From Acidobacteriota bacterium (GTDB lineage Bacteria > Acidobacteriota > Vicinamibacteria > Marinacidobacterales > Marinacidobacteraceae): a DNA stretch of 64,000 nucleotides. Shown here piece by piece: positions 16,138-24,949 of this stretch. Numbering within the stretch: position 1 is the first letter of the stretch; each line of letters starts with the position of its first letter. The stretch spans positions 1-64,000 of the forward strand of contig JAJDVI010000071.1 in NCBI GenBank assembly GCA_022826195.1, written 5' to 3'. A model generated the notes under the pieces. The model was not told the DNA's origin. It made no database searches and saw only the letters and a program-made list of their open reading frames with translations. A program made the translations under genes and the position numbers.

Positions 16138-17226
16138 ATGCGAACGTCACCCGAGAACCACACCGGAACCGCTGCCACCTCGCCCCTCATCCTGCTGGGG
16201 ATGGGGAACGTCCACCGGGAACTGCTCGGCATCCTCGAGCGGAAGGCCGGAGGTCTCGCCGATCGCTACGGGGTGACGTTCCCCGTCGTTGCCTGCGCGG
16301 ACCGGAGCGGCTTCGTCCTCGGGCCGGACGCCCCAGGGGGCCACGTCCCGGCCGGCGCGCTGCTGGCGGCCAAGGCGAGGGGCGAGAAGGCCCGGGAGGT
16401 CCCCGGAGCGGAACCGATCTCGCTCGACGAGGCGCTCGACGCCGCCGGGCCGCGGGGGATCCTGCTCGACGCCGCCTCGATGGACGTGGAAACCGGCGGG
16501 ATCGGGCTCCGCGCCGCCCGGGCGGCCCTGAGCCGCGGCACCTCGGTCGTCTTCGCCAACAAATCGGCGTTCGCACTCGCCTTCGACGAACTGGAGGCGC
16601 TGGCCGCCGCGAACGGGGCGGGCCTCGGCTGGAGCGCCACCGTCTGCGGCGGCCTCCCGGTGGTGAACATGGGATCCCGCGACCTGGTGGGGGCCGAGTT
16701 CCGGCGCCTGCGGGGCGTCTTCAACAGCACCAGCAACCTCGTGCTCGGCCGGATGGGAGAGGGGATGAGCCTCGAGGACGCGGTCACCGAGGCCCAGCGC
16801 CGCGGGATCGCCGAGACCGACCCCACGAACGACCTGAACGGCACCGACACCGCGCTCAAGCTGCTGATCCTGGTGCGGACGGTCATGCGCCGGAAGGCGT
16901 CCCTCGCGGACGTCGAGCGCACCGGGATCGAAGCGGCCCCCGACCCCGCCGCGGACGAGGTGGTCCGCCTGCTCGGCGAAGCGGTGCCGGACGGCGATTC
17001 GATCCGGATGACGGTCTCGCCGGTCGCGGTCCCGCGCGGCAGCTTCTTCGGGAGCATCGGCACGCTCGACATGGCCGTGGAGTGGGAGACGGACCTGTTC
17101 TCCACCCAGCGGCTCGTCGCCACCGAGGGCGACGCGATCCCCACCGCCGCGGCGGTGCTGCGCGACGCGGTCCACATCGCCTGCGGGAGGCCCACGGGAC
17201 CATCACTTAGGATCGGGGGGTCTTGA
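16138..17226 (+). CDS. hom: Homoserine dehydrogenase
   Basis: 362 aa. It reduces aspartate semialdehyde to homoserine with NAD(P)H in the aspartate pathway. Visible: an N-terminal Rossmann segment (LILLGMGNVHRELLGIL) and the conserved GVFNSTSNLVLGRMGEGMSLEDAVTEAQ block. The DLNGTDTALKLLIL signature carries the conserved Asp and Lys of the catalytic site. There is no N-terminal aspartokinase and no clear C-terminal ACT domain beyond residue about 320, so it is the short, likely ACT-less form. Its stop TGA overlaps the TTG start of the next gene, an unusual coupling to an FAD oxidoreductase. Confidence 0.9.
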   Translation: MRTSPENHTGTAATSPLILLGMGNVHRELLGILERKAGGLADRYGVTFPVVACADRSGFVLGPDAPGGHVPAGALLAAKARGEKAREVPGAEPISLDEALDAAGPRGILLDAASMDVETGGIGLRAARAALSRGTSVVFANKSAFALAFDELEALAAANGAGLGWSATVCGGLPVVNMGSRDLVGAEFRRLRGVFNSTSNLVLGRMGEGMSLEDAVTEAQRRGIAETDPTNDLNGTDTALKLLILVRTVMRRKASLADVERTGIEAAPDPAADEVVRLLGEAVPDGDSIRMTVSPVAVPRGSFFGSIGTLDMAVEWETDLFSTQRLVATEGDAIPTAAAVLRDAVHIACGRPTGPSLRIGGS

Positions 17227-18488
17227 GCCGCCGCATTTCCCGCCGCACCGCGATCGCCGCCGGACTGGCCGGCGCCGCCGGAGCGCTGAGCGGCTGCGGA
17301 GACGGCGCACCCGCTCCCGAAGCGCCCCCCGGTGGGAGCGGGGACACCCCACAGGCCGGACAGGGCGCCCGCGCCGTCGTGGTGGGCGCCGGCGCTTTCG
17401 GCGGCTGGACGGCGCTCGAACTCCTCCGCCGGGGGGCGCAGGTCACCCTGGTGGACGCCTGGGGCCCGGGCAACTCTCGCGCCAGCTCCGGTGGCGAGAC
17501 CCGGGTCATCCGCGCCACCTACGGGCCCGACCGCATCTACTCGGAGATGGTGGTGCGGGCGCTCGCCCTCTGGAAGGAGGCCGGCGAGCGGTGGGGCGAC
17601 CGGCTCTTCTTCGAGACCGGGGCGCTCTGGATGAGCGACGGGGTCGATCCCTACGCGACGGACGCCGTCCCGATCCTCGCCGACCTCGGCGTCCCCTTCG
17701 AAGAACTCACCGGGGAGGAACTCGGCCGCCGCTTTCCCCAGATCGATCCCGAGGGCATCGCCTACACCCTCCACGAAAGGAGCGCGGGCTACCTGCTCGC
17801 CCGCCGCGGCTGCCAGCGGGTGCTCGAGGGCTTCCTCGCCGAGGGCGGCGAATACCGCCAGGCGAAGGCGGCCGCCGGAGCCATGACGGGCGGGGCCATG
17901 GCGGACGTCCGGCTCGCGAGCGGCGAGACACTCGAGGCCGACCTCTTCGTCTTCGCGGGGGGTCCCTGGCTCGCCGAGCTCTTCCCGGGATTCGACCCGC
18001 CGCTCGTGAGCCCCACCCGGCAGGAGATCCTCTATTTCGGGACCCCGCCGGGACGCCCCGACCTGACCGACGCCGAGCTGCCGGTCTGGGTGGAGACGGG
18101 GGCGAGCCTCTTCTACGGGGTGCCCGGCAGTAACTTCCGGGGCTTCAAGGTGGCGGACGACTCCCGCGGCGCCCCGTTCGATCCCACGGACGGGGACCGC
18201 ACCCCCTCGCCCGCGGCCATCGAGACGGCCCGGACCTACATGGAACGCCGCTTCCCGGCGATGCGTGGCGCCCCGCTGGTCGAGGCGCGGGTCTGCCAGT
18301 ACGAGCAGAGCGCCGACGGCCACCTCATCGTGGACACCCATCCCGAGGCGGCGAACGCCTGGATCGCCGGCGGGGGTTCCGGGCACGGATACAAGCTCGG
18401 GCCGGCGCTCGGGGAGATGCTGGCCGAGCAGGCGCTCGGCGAGCGGGAGAAGGAGCCCTTCTTCGGGCTCGGCCGATTCGGGGAGTGA
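17223..18488 (+). CDS. Tat-exported FAD-dependent oxidoreductase (sarcosine-oxidase-like), copy 1
   Basis: 421 aa from a TTG at 17223 overlapping the hom stop. The leader (SRRISRRTAIAAGLAGAAGALSGCG) has an Arg-rich Tat-type start and a Cys, so it may be a Tat lipoprotein. The DAO fold follows: VVVGAGAFGGWTALELLRRGAQVTLVDAWG (about 55-85) binds FAD, and ASSGGETRVIRATYG is typical of monomeric sarcosine and N-methyltryptophan oxidases. The C-terminal GGGSGHGYKLGPALGEM contacts the flavin. These enzymes oxidise secondary amines; substrate unknown. It is followed after 7 bp by a close paralogue. Confidence 0.9.
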   Translation: MSRRISRRTAIAAGLAGAAGALSGCGDGAPAPEAPPGGSGDTPQAGQGARAVVVGAGAFGGWTALELLRRGAQVTLVDAWGPGNSRASSGGETRVIRATYGPDRIYSEMVVRALALWKEAGERWGDRLFFETGALWMSDGVDPYATDAVPILADLGVPFEELTGEELGRRFPQIDPEGIAYTLHERSAGYLLARRGCQRVLEGFLAEGGEYRQAKAAAGAMTGGAMADVRLASGETLEADLFVFAGGPWLAELFPGFDPPLVSPTRQEILYFGTPPGRPDLTDAELPVWVETGASLFYGVPGSNFRGFKVADDSRGAPFDPTDGDRTPSPAAIETARTYMERRFPAMRGAPLVEARVCQYEQSADGHLIVDTHPEAANAWIAGGGSGHGYKLGPALGEMLAEQALGEREKEPFFGLGRFGE

Positions 18489-18495
18489 GAGCACC

Positions 18496-19752
18496 ATGAC
18501 GAAACGACTTTCCCGCCGCGAGGCGATCACCGCCGGACTCGCCGGCGCCGCCGCGTTCGGCGCCTGCGGGAACGGCGCCGGCGAAACCGGGACACCAGAG
18601 GCCACACCGGCCACGAGCCCACCGCAAGGCGGAAACGGCGTCCGCGTCACCGTGATCGGGGCCGGCGCCTTCGGGGGCTGGACGGCGCTCTGGCTCCGCC
18701 GGATGGGCGCCGAGGTGACGCTCGTGGACGCGTGGGGGGCGGGCAACGCCCGCGCGAGTTCCGGGGGCGAGAGCCGGCTGATCCGGGCCTCCTACGGGTC
18801 GCGGCGGATCTACAGCGAGATGGTGGCCCGGGCGCACGAGATCTGGAACGAGTACGAGGCGCGCTGGAACGACCGGTTGCTCTTTCCCATCGGCATGCTG
18901 CGGATGAGGAGCGGGGCGAACGAGTACACGAAGGCCGCGGTGCCGATCCTCCGGGAACTCGGCATCCCGGTCGAGGAACTCGACGGCGACGAGCTGGCGC
19001 GCCGCTTCCCCCAGATCAACCCGGAGGGCCTCACCTACGGCGTGTTCGAGAGGAACGCCGGCTACCTGCTCGCCCGGCGCGGCTGCGAACGGGTGCTCCG
19101 GGAGTTCCAGGAGGCAGGTGGTGTTTTCCGCCGGGCGGAGGCGGCGCCGGGCGGTCTGGCGGGCGGCCGGATGGGAGAGATCCGCCTCGCGGACGGCAGC
19201 GCCGTCGAGGCCGACGTGTTCGTGTTCGCCTGCGGGCCCTGGCTCGCGAAGCTCTTCCCGGAGTTCGACCCGCCGCTCGTCCGCCCCACCCGGCAGGAGG
19301 TCTTCTACTTCGGCCCGCCGGCGGGCCGCGCCGACCTGACCGAGGAGGGGTTTCCGACCTGGATCGAGGGCCCGTTCTACGGCATCCCGGCGACCCGCTT
19401 CCGGGGCTTCAAGATCGCGGACGACCGGCGCGGAGCCGACTTCGATCCCACCGACGGCGACCGGACACCCTCGGCGAAGGGCATCCGCGAGGCGCGCGAG
19501 TACATGGAGCACCGGTTTCCGGGGCTCAAGGGGGCGCCGCTGATCGAGGCGCGCGTCTGCCAGTACGAGCAGAGCGCCGACGGGGAACTGATCGTGGACA
19601 CCCACCCGGAGGCGGAGAACGTCTGGATCGCCGGCGGCGGATCCGGGCACGGCTACAAGCTGGGCGCGTCGCTCGGCGAGATGCTGGCCGGGCAGGCGCT
19701 CGGCGAGCGGGAGAAGGAGCCCTTCTTCGGACTGGCGCGGCTGGCGGGCTGA
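18496..19752 (+). CDS. Tat-exported FAD-dependent oxidoreductase (sarcosine-oxidase-like), copy 2
   Basis: 418 aa starting at the ATG before TKRLSRREAITAG, 7 bp after copy 1. The leader has a Tat-like SRRE region and a Cys (AAFGACGNG). The domain order matches copy 1: VTVIGAGAFGGWTALWLRRMG, ASSGGESRLIRASYG, and a C-terminal GGGSGHGYKLGASLGEMLAGQ. The two are clearly a tandem duplication but have diverged in the middle (IEGPFYGIPATRFRG here), which could mean different substrates. The gene ends 12 bp before a convergent aminotransferase gene. Confidence 0.9.
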   Translation: MTKRLSRREAITAGLAGAAAFGACGNGAGETGTPEATPATSPPQGGNGVRVTVIGAGAFGGWTALWLRRMGAEVTLVDAWGAGNARASSGGESRLIRASYGSRRIYSEMVARAHEIWNEYEARWNDRLLFPIGMLRMRSGANEYTKAAVPILRELGIPVEELDGDELARRFPQINPEGLTYGVFERNAGYLLARRGCERVLREFQEAGGVFRRAEAAPGGLAGGRMGEIRLADGSAVEADVFVFACGPWLAKLFPEFDPPLVRPTRQEVFYFGPPAGRADLTEEGFPTWIEGPFYGIPATRFRGFKIADDRRGADFDPTDGDRTPSAKGIREAREYMEHRFPGLKGAPLIEARVCQYEQSADGELIVDTHPEAENVWIAGGGSGHGYKLGASLGEMLAGQALGEREKEPFFGLARLAG

Positions 19753-19764
19753 TCGGCAGCCGGA

Positions 19765-21024
19765 CTAGACCAGCCGGCGGATCACCCCCAGCAGCCGGTC
19801 GACGTCGTCGCGGCTGTTGAACATCCCCACGCCCGCGCGCAGCAGCCGCCCATCCTCCTGAAAGGTGATCGAGACGCCCTCGTCGGCGAGCGCCCGGCTC
19901 AGCCGCTCGGGATCGAGCCCGTGGTAGAAGCTGACGATGGCGGACGGGTTCTTCGGCGGAGTGAACATCCGCATCCCGAGCGCCGCCGCTCCCTCGCGCA
20001 GCTCGCCCGCGAGCGCCTGCGTGTGCGTGGCGATGCGATCGACTCCGACCTCGCCGAGGAACGCGAGCGCGGCTTCCATCGCAGCGACCGGACCGTAGGC
20101 CGGGCCCCCATATTCGAGTTTTCCCGCGCTGGTCTTGAGCCGGAAGCGATTCCCGGGCAGCGTCTCCGCGACCTGGAAGTGCCCGTGACGGTCGGCCGTC
20201 ATCCAGTCGAGGTGCTCGCGGCGCACGTAGAACGGCGCGCAGCCGAAGTCGGCGTGCAGCCACTTGTAGCCGTTGCCGCAGGCGAAATCGACCTTTTCCT
20301 CGTGGAGGTTCGTGGGAAACGTGCCCCACGCCTGGATGGCGTCGGCGTAGAGGTAGGCCCCGTGGGCGTGGGCGAGGTCGGCCAGCGGGGGCAGGTCGTA
20401 GCGGAAGCCGTTGCGGTTCGACACCCACGCCACGCTGAGGAGCCGCGTCCGGTCGTCGGTCCGCGCCGCGAAGTCGTCCACGGTCACGACGCCGTCCTTG
20501 GACGGAATGATCCGCAGTTCGACCCCCGCCCGGCGCTCGAGCTCGCGGTAGAGCACGAAGGTGGTGACGAAGTGCAGTTCGTCCACGACCACGTTGTCGC
20601 CCGGCCGCCAGTCCATCGCGTTCACGATGATGTTCTCGGCCCCGCTCGTGGAGTAGAGGAGGGCGACCTCGTCCTCGTCGACGCCGAACAGGCCGGCGAA
20701 GCGGGAGCGCGCGCCCGCCACCGCCTTGCCGCCGGACGCGCCGTCGCGGCGCAGCATCTTGTTGTCCGCGTAGGCGTGGAGGGCATCGCGGACGGGCACC
20801 GGCAGCGGCCCCACCGCGGCGTTGTTCAGGTAGGCGAGTTCCTCGGTGACCGGAAAGCTGGCCCGGATGCCGAGCGGATCCGTCGTGTTGCCGCCGGGCG
20901 GCGCCGGCTGGCGGTGCGGGCTCGCGGCCACCCCGGCGCCGGGGAGGGCAGCCAGGCCGGCCGCGGCCGTGGTCTGAAGGAAGCGTCGCCGATTCAATGC
21001 GCTGCGGTCGTCGTGCTGCTTCAT
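19765..21024 (-). CDS. Tat-exported class V aminotransferase / cysteine-desulfurase-like PLP enzyme
   Basis: 419 aa starting at ATG 21024 with a good GAGGAGAG site. A twin-arginine leader (NRRRFLQTTAAAGLAALPG) sends it across the membrane folded. Fold-type I PLP features include ELAYLNNAAVGPLP, YSTSGAENIIVNAM and VVDELHFVTTFVLYREL. The cofactor Lys is in ACGNGYKWLHADFG (Lys254). It groups with isopenicillin-N-epimerase/EgtE-like members; the reaction is unknown. The upstream TonB receptor reading frame has no stop before this start, so the gene could also be read as the C-terminal part of a fused product. Confidence 0.88.
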   Translation of the reverse strand: MKQHDDRSALNRRRFLQTTAAAGLAALPGAGVAASPHRQPAPPGGNTTDPLGIRASFPVTEELAYLNNAAVGPLPVPVRDALHAYADNKMLRRDGASGGKAVAGARSRFAGLFGVDEDEVALLYSTSGAENIIVNAMDWRPGDNVVVDELHFVTTFVLYRELERRAGVELRIIPSKDGVVTVDDFAARTDDRTRLLSVAWVSNRNGFRYDLPPLADLAHAHGAYLYADAIQAWGTFPTNLHEEKVDFACGNGYKWLHADFGCAPFYVRREHLDWMTADRHGHFQVAETLPGNRFRLKTSAGKLEYGGPAYGPVAAMEAALAFLGEVGVDRIATHTQALAGELREGAAALGMRMFTPPKNPSAIVSFYHGLDPERLSRALADEGVSITFQEDGRLLRAGVGMFNSRDDVDRLLGVIRRLV

Positions 21025-24000
21025 GGGTCTCTCCTCGATGGCGATCGAACCGGATCGAGTGTACGCCCGCCCCGTCGCCCAGCCGGCTGAAACCAAAGAG
21101 GGGCGCCGGCCCGCGGGCCGGCGCCCCCCGTGGGTCAGCTCAGATGAGAACTCGATCCGGACGCCGAGCCGGAAGACCCGGGGGTCGAGGATCGCGACGA
21201 TCTCGTTGTAGCGGGCGCCCCCGATGGTCCGGTAGTTCAGGACCGTCGAGCTGTTCGTCAGGTTGAAGCCGTCGAAGAGCAGGGCCATGGTCGCCCCTCC
21301 GGGGATGTCGAACGACTTCTCGGCGCGCATGTCGAAGATGCCGACGTTCGGCGCGCGGTCGTTGTAGCCGTCGGGCATGACCCGCTCGGTGCCGGCGTTC
21401 GGGAGCCGGACGCTGACCCGGCGTCCGGTCTGGTACCCGCTCTGGAGCTTGTAGGAGGCGCTCACCCCGATGTCGTAGGGGAAGATGTAGCGCCCCACCA
21501 TCTTGTAGTTCCAGTAGGTGGTGTCGATCGGCCCCAGCCGGAGCGACTGGTTCGCCCGCCACTCGTAGGTCGTCCCCTCGACGAAGTCGAAGCGCGCGGC
21601 GGCCCGCACGCTCGTCGAGGACGTCGTCCTCATGTAGGCATTCGCCCAGGTGTGGAGGAACGAGGTCAGGAACATCCAGCGGTCCGCGAAGCGGCGGTTC
21701 AGCGCCACCTCGACGGTGTGGTAGTTCCCGTCCGGCTCCGGCAGCCCGTAGGCGCCCGGGTTCACGTACTGGCGGTCTTCGGGAACGCCCGGCTGGCGGT
21801 CGATGAGCTGGATCGTCTGGTCGTCACCGGTGCCCGCGACGTTGTCCGGTCCGCGGTCCTCCCAGGTGTACGGGGTGTCGTAGGCGAACGCGCGGTTCAG
21901 GTCCACGATTCCGTAGCCGTTCCGCGAGTTCTTGTGGACGTAGGAGGCCCGGAAGGAGAAGTTGTCGGCGATCTGCTGCTCGAAGTGCGTCGACATCTCG
22001 TGGCCGTAGGCGTTCGTCAGGTTCGGATCCACGGTCACGAACCCGGCGCCTCCCAGGGTCCTCAACTTGTCGCCGAGCTCCGGCGAGTCGGCGAGGCCGC
22101 CGCTCGGACCCGGGTCGAGGACCCGGTTCCCGTTGAGGTCGTTGAACGCGTAGCGGAACGCGGCCTGCCCCACCGGGTTCTCGTCGTCCACGATGGTGGT
22201 GCTCGGGTTCCAGTAGAAGCGCCCGAAGAACAGCTTCACCACGGTCTCGCCCTCGCCGGTGACGTCGAAGGCGGCGCCGATCCGCGGACCGATGTTCGAC
22301 AGCGTGAGCACGTCGCGCTGCGCCACCTCGAGCGGCGGGAAGATGTCCGAGTGGGTGGGCGAGAGGGAGTTCTCGGGCCACCCCATCTTGTAGCGGTCGA
22401 AACGGAAGCCGAGGTTCAGCGTCAGCCGGTCGTTGAGGGTCCATGAATCCTGTCCGTAGATTGCGGTCAGGAAGATGTCGTTGATGCCGGTGTTCGGCGT
22501 GTTGTAGATGTCCACCTCGCTCGGGACGCCGTCAATGTCGCGGTAGAAGAGATCCTCCGGCTGCATCCGCAGGAACTTGCGGCGCTCCCGGTAGATCTCG
22601 GTCCCGATCTTGAAGGTGTGCTGTCCCGCCAGATCGTCCGCGAAATAGGTGAGGTTGCCCGAGATCTGCGGCTTCGTGACGTTCCGGAGGTGGTAGTAGT
22701 TGTTGGCGTTCGTGAGGTCGCCGGTGTTGACCTCGAGGCGGCCGGCCGGCAGCCCCTCCACGCTCTCCGACTTGGTGGCGGTCGGGAAGAGGGGGAACTG
22801 GTTGATCCAGTGGCTGAGCTGGACGTTCAGGAAGGTCTTGTCGGTGACGACGTTCGTGTACTCGAACTTCATCGGCTTGTTCACCGAACTCTGGTACCAG
22901 GCCGCATCGAGCGGCACCGAAGGGCCCAGGTTCCGCTCCGCCTGCAGCTTGGTGCGCCGGTTGAAGAAGCCGATCAACTGGCTGGATTCGGTGAGCTGGT
23001 AGGTCGCCTTCGCGGTCCAGTTGCCGAGCTGGGTGGTCGCCGGATCGGGGTTCCCGATGGTCAGCTTCTCCTGGTGGTTCAGCCGGTAGCCGCCGTAGAA
23101 CCAGGCCTTGCCCGGATAGAGCGGTCCGCCGATGCCGATGTTGATGTCGCTCTGCAGGGTGATCGGGTTGCCGGCCTCGAGACCGTCGCCGCCCGCCTTG
23201 TAGGGGCCCTGCGTCCCGCCGCCGGTGCGCAGCGCGTCCGGGACGTTGTCGCCCACGGTGGAGTCGTTCTCGAAGTCCACGTAGATGTCGCCGCCAAAGC
23301 GGTCCCCGCCCGACTTCACCGTGAGGTTGAAGAAGGCGCCGAGCCCGTGGGTCTCGCCCATGTTCCCGGAGCCGCCGAGCTGGAAGTCCTCGAAGCTGCC
23401 GTAGTCGAAGTAGCCGGCGTTCCCCGAGGTCGTCTCGGTCACGTTGATGCCCTCGAGCAGGGTGCGGTGCTGGTCCCCGAAGCCGAAGGCCTGGAACCCG
23501 GTCTGGGTCCCGGTGTGCGAGCCGCCCACGTCGTAGCCTTCCATCTGGAAGCCGGGGGCCTGCGCCATCGCCGCCCAGATGTCGCGGGCGTTCGGGATGT
23601 CCTCGAGGAGCTCCTCGGTGAAGTTCACGCCGGTGGCGGTGGTCTTGACGTCCACCACCGGGGCCTCGCCGGTGATCGTGATCGTCTCCTCAAGGCCGCC
23701 GACCTCGAGCGTCGCGTTCACCGTCAGGGTGGTGTTCAGGGTCATCTGGATGTTCTCCCGGACCACCGTGCTGAAGCCGCCGAGGGAGAAGGTGACCGAA
23801 TAGATTCCGGTGGGAAGCGCCGGGAACACGTAGGTGCCCTGGCCGCCCGTCACCACCACCTGGTCCTGGATCATCGCCGGGCTGGAGGCGGTGACCGTCA
23901 CGCCCGGAAGCACCGCTCCGGTCGCGTCCATCGCCGTCCCCACGATACGCCCGCGCAACTCCTGCGCAGCGGCCGGAGCCGCGATCGAGCCCGCGATCCC

Positions 24001-24033
24001 AAGGATCACGAGCCGGGTAAATCGACTACGCAT
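19765..24033 (-). CDS. TonB-dependent receptor (Oar/carboxypeptidase-regulatory type) with frame open into the next gene
   Basis: The start at ATG 24033 follows GGAGGTGG. The receptor proper is residues 1-962 (to about 21148). A signal peptide (1-25) and a carboxypeptidase-regulatory-like beta domain (about 27-110, GRIVGTAMDATGAVLPGVTV) come first. A plug domain follows (about 115-240) with ITITGEAPVVDV and the receptor-type NFTEELLEDIPNARD segment. A 22-strand-type barrel then ends in VFRLGVRIEF, the usual terminal aromatic. Instead of stopping, the same frame continues for 41 residues of low-complexity sequence and into the aminotransferase, giving 1422 codons in all. Oar-like receptors import large or unknown substrates across the outer membrane. 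I interpret the run-on as a lost stop or a sequencing error, because a palindrome follows the expected stop and the downstream gene has its own SD and Tat signal. Confidence 0.85.
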   Translation of the reverse strand: MRSRFTRLVILGIAGSIAAPAAAQELRGRIVGTAMDATGAVLPGVTVTASSPAMIQDQVVVTGGQGTYVFPALPTGIYSVTFSLGGFSTVVRENIQMTLNTTLTVNATLEVGGLEETITITGEAPVVDVKTTATGVNFTEELLEDIPNARDIWAAMAQAPGFQMEGYDVGGSHTGTQTGFQAFGFGDQHRTLLEGINVTETTSGNAGYFDYGSFEDFQLGGSGNMGETHGLGAFFNLTVKSGGDRFGGDIYVDFENDSTVGDNVPDALRTGGGTQGPYKAGGDGLEAGNPITLQSDINIGIGGPLYPGKAWFYGGYRLNHQEKLTIGNPDPATTQLGNWTAKATYQLTESSQLIGFFNRRTKLQAERNLGPSVPLDAAWYQSSVNKPMKFEYTNVVTDKTFLNVQLSHWINQFPLFPTATKSESVEGLPAGRLEVNTGDLTNANNYYHLRNVTKPQISGNLTYFADDLAGQHTFKIGTEIYRERRKFLRMQPEDLFYRDIDGVPSEVDIYNTPNTGINDIFLTAIYGQDSWTLNDRLTLNLGFRFDRYKMGWPENSLSPTHSDIFPPLEVAQRDVLTLSNIGPRIGAAFDVTGEGETVVKLFFGRFYWNPSTTIVDDENPVGQAAFRYAFNDLNGNRVLDPGPSGGLADSPELGDKLRTLGGAGFVTVDPNLTNAYGHEMSTHFEQQIADNFSFRASYVHKNSRNGYGIVDLNRAFAYDTPYTWEDRGPDNVAGTGDDQTIQLIDRQPGVPEDRQYVNPGAYGLPEPDGNYHTVEVALNRRFADRWMFLTSFLHTWANAYMRTTSSTSVRAAARFDFVEGTTYEWRANQSLRLGPIDTTYWNYKMVGRYIFPYDIGVSASYKLQSGYQTGRRVSVRLPNAGTERVMPDGYNDRAPNVGIFDMRAEKSFDIPGGATMALLFDGFNLTNSSTVLNYRTIGGARYNEIVAILDPRVFRLGVRIEFSSELTHGGRRPAGRRPSLVSAGWATGRAYTRSGSIAIEERPMKQHDDRSALNRRRFLQTTAAAGLAALPGAGVAASPHRQPAPPGGNTTDPLGIRASFPVTEELAYLNNAAVGPLPVPVRDALHAYADNKMLRRDGASGGKAVAGARSRFAGLFGVDEDEVALLYSTSGAENIIVNAMDWRPGDNVVVDELHFVTTFVLYRELERRAGVELRIIPSKDGVVTVDDFAARTDDRTRLLSVAWVSNRNGFRYDLPPLADLAHAHGAYLYADAIQAWGTFPTNLHEEKVDFACGNGYKWLHADFGCAPFYVRREHLDWMTADRHGHFQVAETLPGNRFRLKTSAGKLEYGGPAYGPVAAMEAALAFLGEVGVDRIATHTQALAGELREGAAALGMRMFTPPKNPSAIVSFYHGLDPERLSRALADEGVSITFQEDGRLLRAGVGMFNSRDDVDRLLGVIRRLV
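21100..21127 (-). terminator. 28-bp perfect GC palindrome between TonB receptor and aminotransferase
   Basis: GGGGCGCCGGCCC and its reverse complement form an uninterrupted 28-bp palindrome. Read on the minus strand, it is followed by CTCTTTGGTTTC. It lies 20 bp beyond the expected C-terminal Phe codon of the receptor. The position and shape fit a transcription terminator or attenuator after the receptor, although the frame reads straight through it. Confidence 0.55.
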
Positions 24034-24169
24034 CTGCCACCTCCGTGGTGAACGGGGAGCCCCTTCCTTCATGGGTGAGAAGTTTCCATTATGAGACTGC
24101 CCGGAAAGCGGCGCAAGCGCAGCCGGAAGGGGGTGTTACACCCGGCCCGGGCGCGTGACGCGACGGCTG

Positions 24170-24216
24170 GGAGCGCCGGTCTTCAGACCGGCACCCGCTG
24201 CGCGGAGCGCAGCGGA
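24170..24216 (-). repeat. REP-like repeat upstream of the LOG gene
   Basis: Reverse-oriented copy: GAGCGCCGGTCT-TCA-GACCGGC, then ACC and a second stem CCGCTGCGC-GGA-GCGCAGCGG. It lies in the 230-bp gap between the divergent TonB receptor and LOG genes, in the likely promoter region of the latter. Confidence 0.8.
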
Positions 24217-24264
24217 ATGAGCGAGCGGCCGCTCGCTCCAAAGCGCGGTATCCTCCCAGGTGCC

Positions 24265-24945
24265 ATGAACGAGAACAATCAAGTGAATACTGGAAACGTT
24301 GAGCCTCAGTCGACCGGAATCAGGTCACTCTGCGTCTATTGCGGGTCGTGGAGCGGAATCGATCCCAGCCTGGAGCAGTTCGCGCGGACCTTCGGTTCCG
24401 CCTGCGCTGCGCGCGGCATCGAGCTCATCTACGGCGGTGGCGGCATCGGCCTGATGGGAACCGCCGCGGAGGCGGCGCTCGCGGACGGCGGACGGGTCAT
24501 CGGGATCATGCCGCGCTCACTCCTCGAATCGGAGGCCCCGTCCCCTGACGTGACGGAACTTGTCATCGTGGACAGCATGCACGAGCGGAAGAAACAGATG
24601 TTCGACCGCGCCGACGGCTTCGTGGTGCTTCCGGGAGGCCTCGGCACCCTCGACGAAACGATCGAGATGATCACCTGGCGGCAGCTCGGCTTCCACGAAA
24701 AGCCCATCGTGCTGGCGAACCATCGGGGCTACTGGAACCCCCTACTGACACTTTTTGACCACATCGTGGCAACCGGCTTCGCCCAGCCGGACGCCCACGA
24801 CCTCTACACCGTGGCCGACTCGGTCGAGGGCATCTTCGGAAAGCTGATGAGCGGCACGCCGGCCGGGACCGCCGGTCTTCAGACCGGCACCGCGGCCCGG
24901 CAGGGCCGCGAGATCGCCCCCCGTCCGGGAGACAGAGGCGCGTAG
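24265..24945 (+). CDS. LOG-family protein (cytokinin-riboside-monophosphate phosphoribohydrolase-like)
   Basis: 226 aa starting at the ATG before NENNQVNTGN. The family pattern is complete: SLCVYCGSWSGIDP, LIYGGGGIGLMGTAAEAAL, and the catalytic PGGLGTLDETIEMITWRQL (PGGxGTxxE, about residues 122-130), where Arg and Glu act on nucleotide monophosphates. Members release ribose 5-phosphate from cytokinin or AMP-like nucleotides. The last about 25 residues (from about Gly201) are encoded by a REP-like repeat and are not homologous tail sequence. This is a clear example of repeat capture by a coding region. Confidence 0.92.
   Translation: MNENNQVNTGNVEPQSTGIRSLCVYCGSWSGIDPSLEQFARTFGSACAARGIELIYGGGGIGLMGTAAEAALADGGRVIGIMPRSLLESEAPSPDVTELVIVDSMHERKKQMFDRADGFVVLPGGLGTLDETIEMITWRQLGFHEKPIVLANHRGYWNPLLTLFDHIVATGFAQPDAHDLYTVADSVEGIFGKLMSGTPAGTAGLQTGTAARQGREIAPRPGDRGA
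24866..24912 (-). repeat. REP-like repeat inside the LOG gene 3' end
   Basis: GCCGGTCT-TCA-AGACCGGC followed by ACC and the second stem GCGGCCC-GGCA-GGGCCGC. It is translated in frame as AGLQTGTAARQGRE. A next copy lies just downstream of the gene at 24950-24994. Confidence 0.8.
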
Positions 24946-24949
24946 CGGT

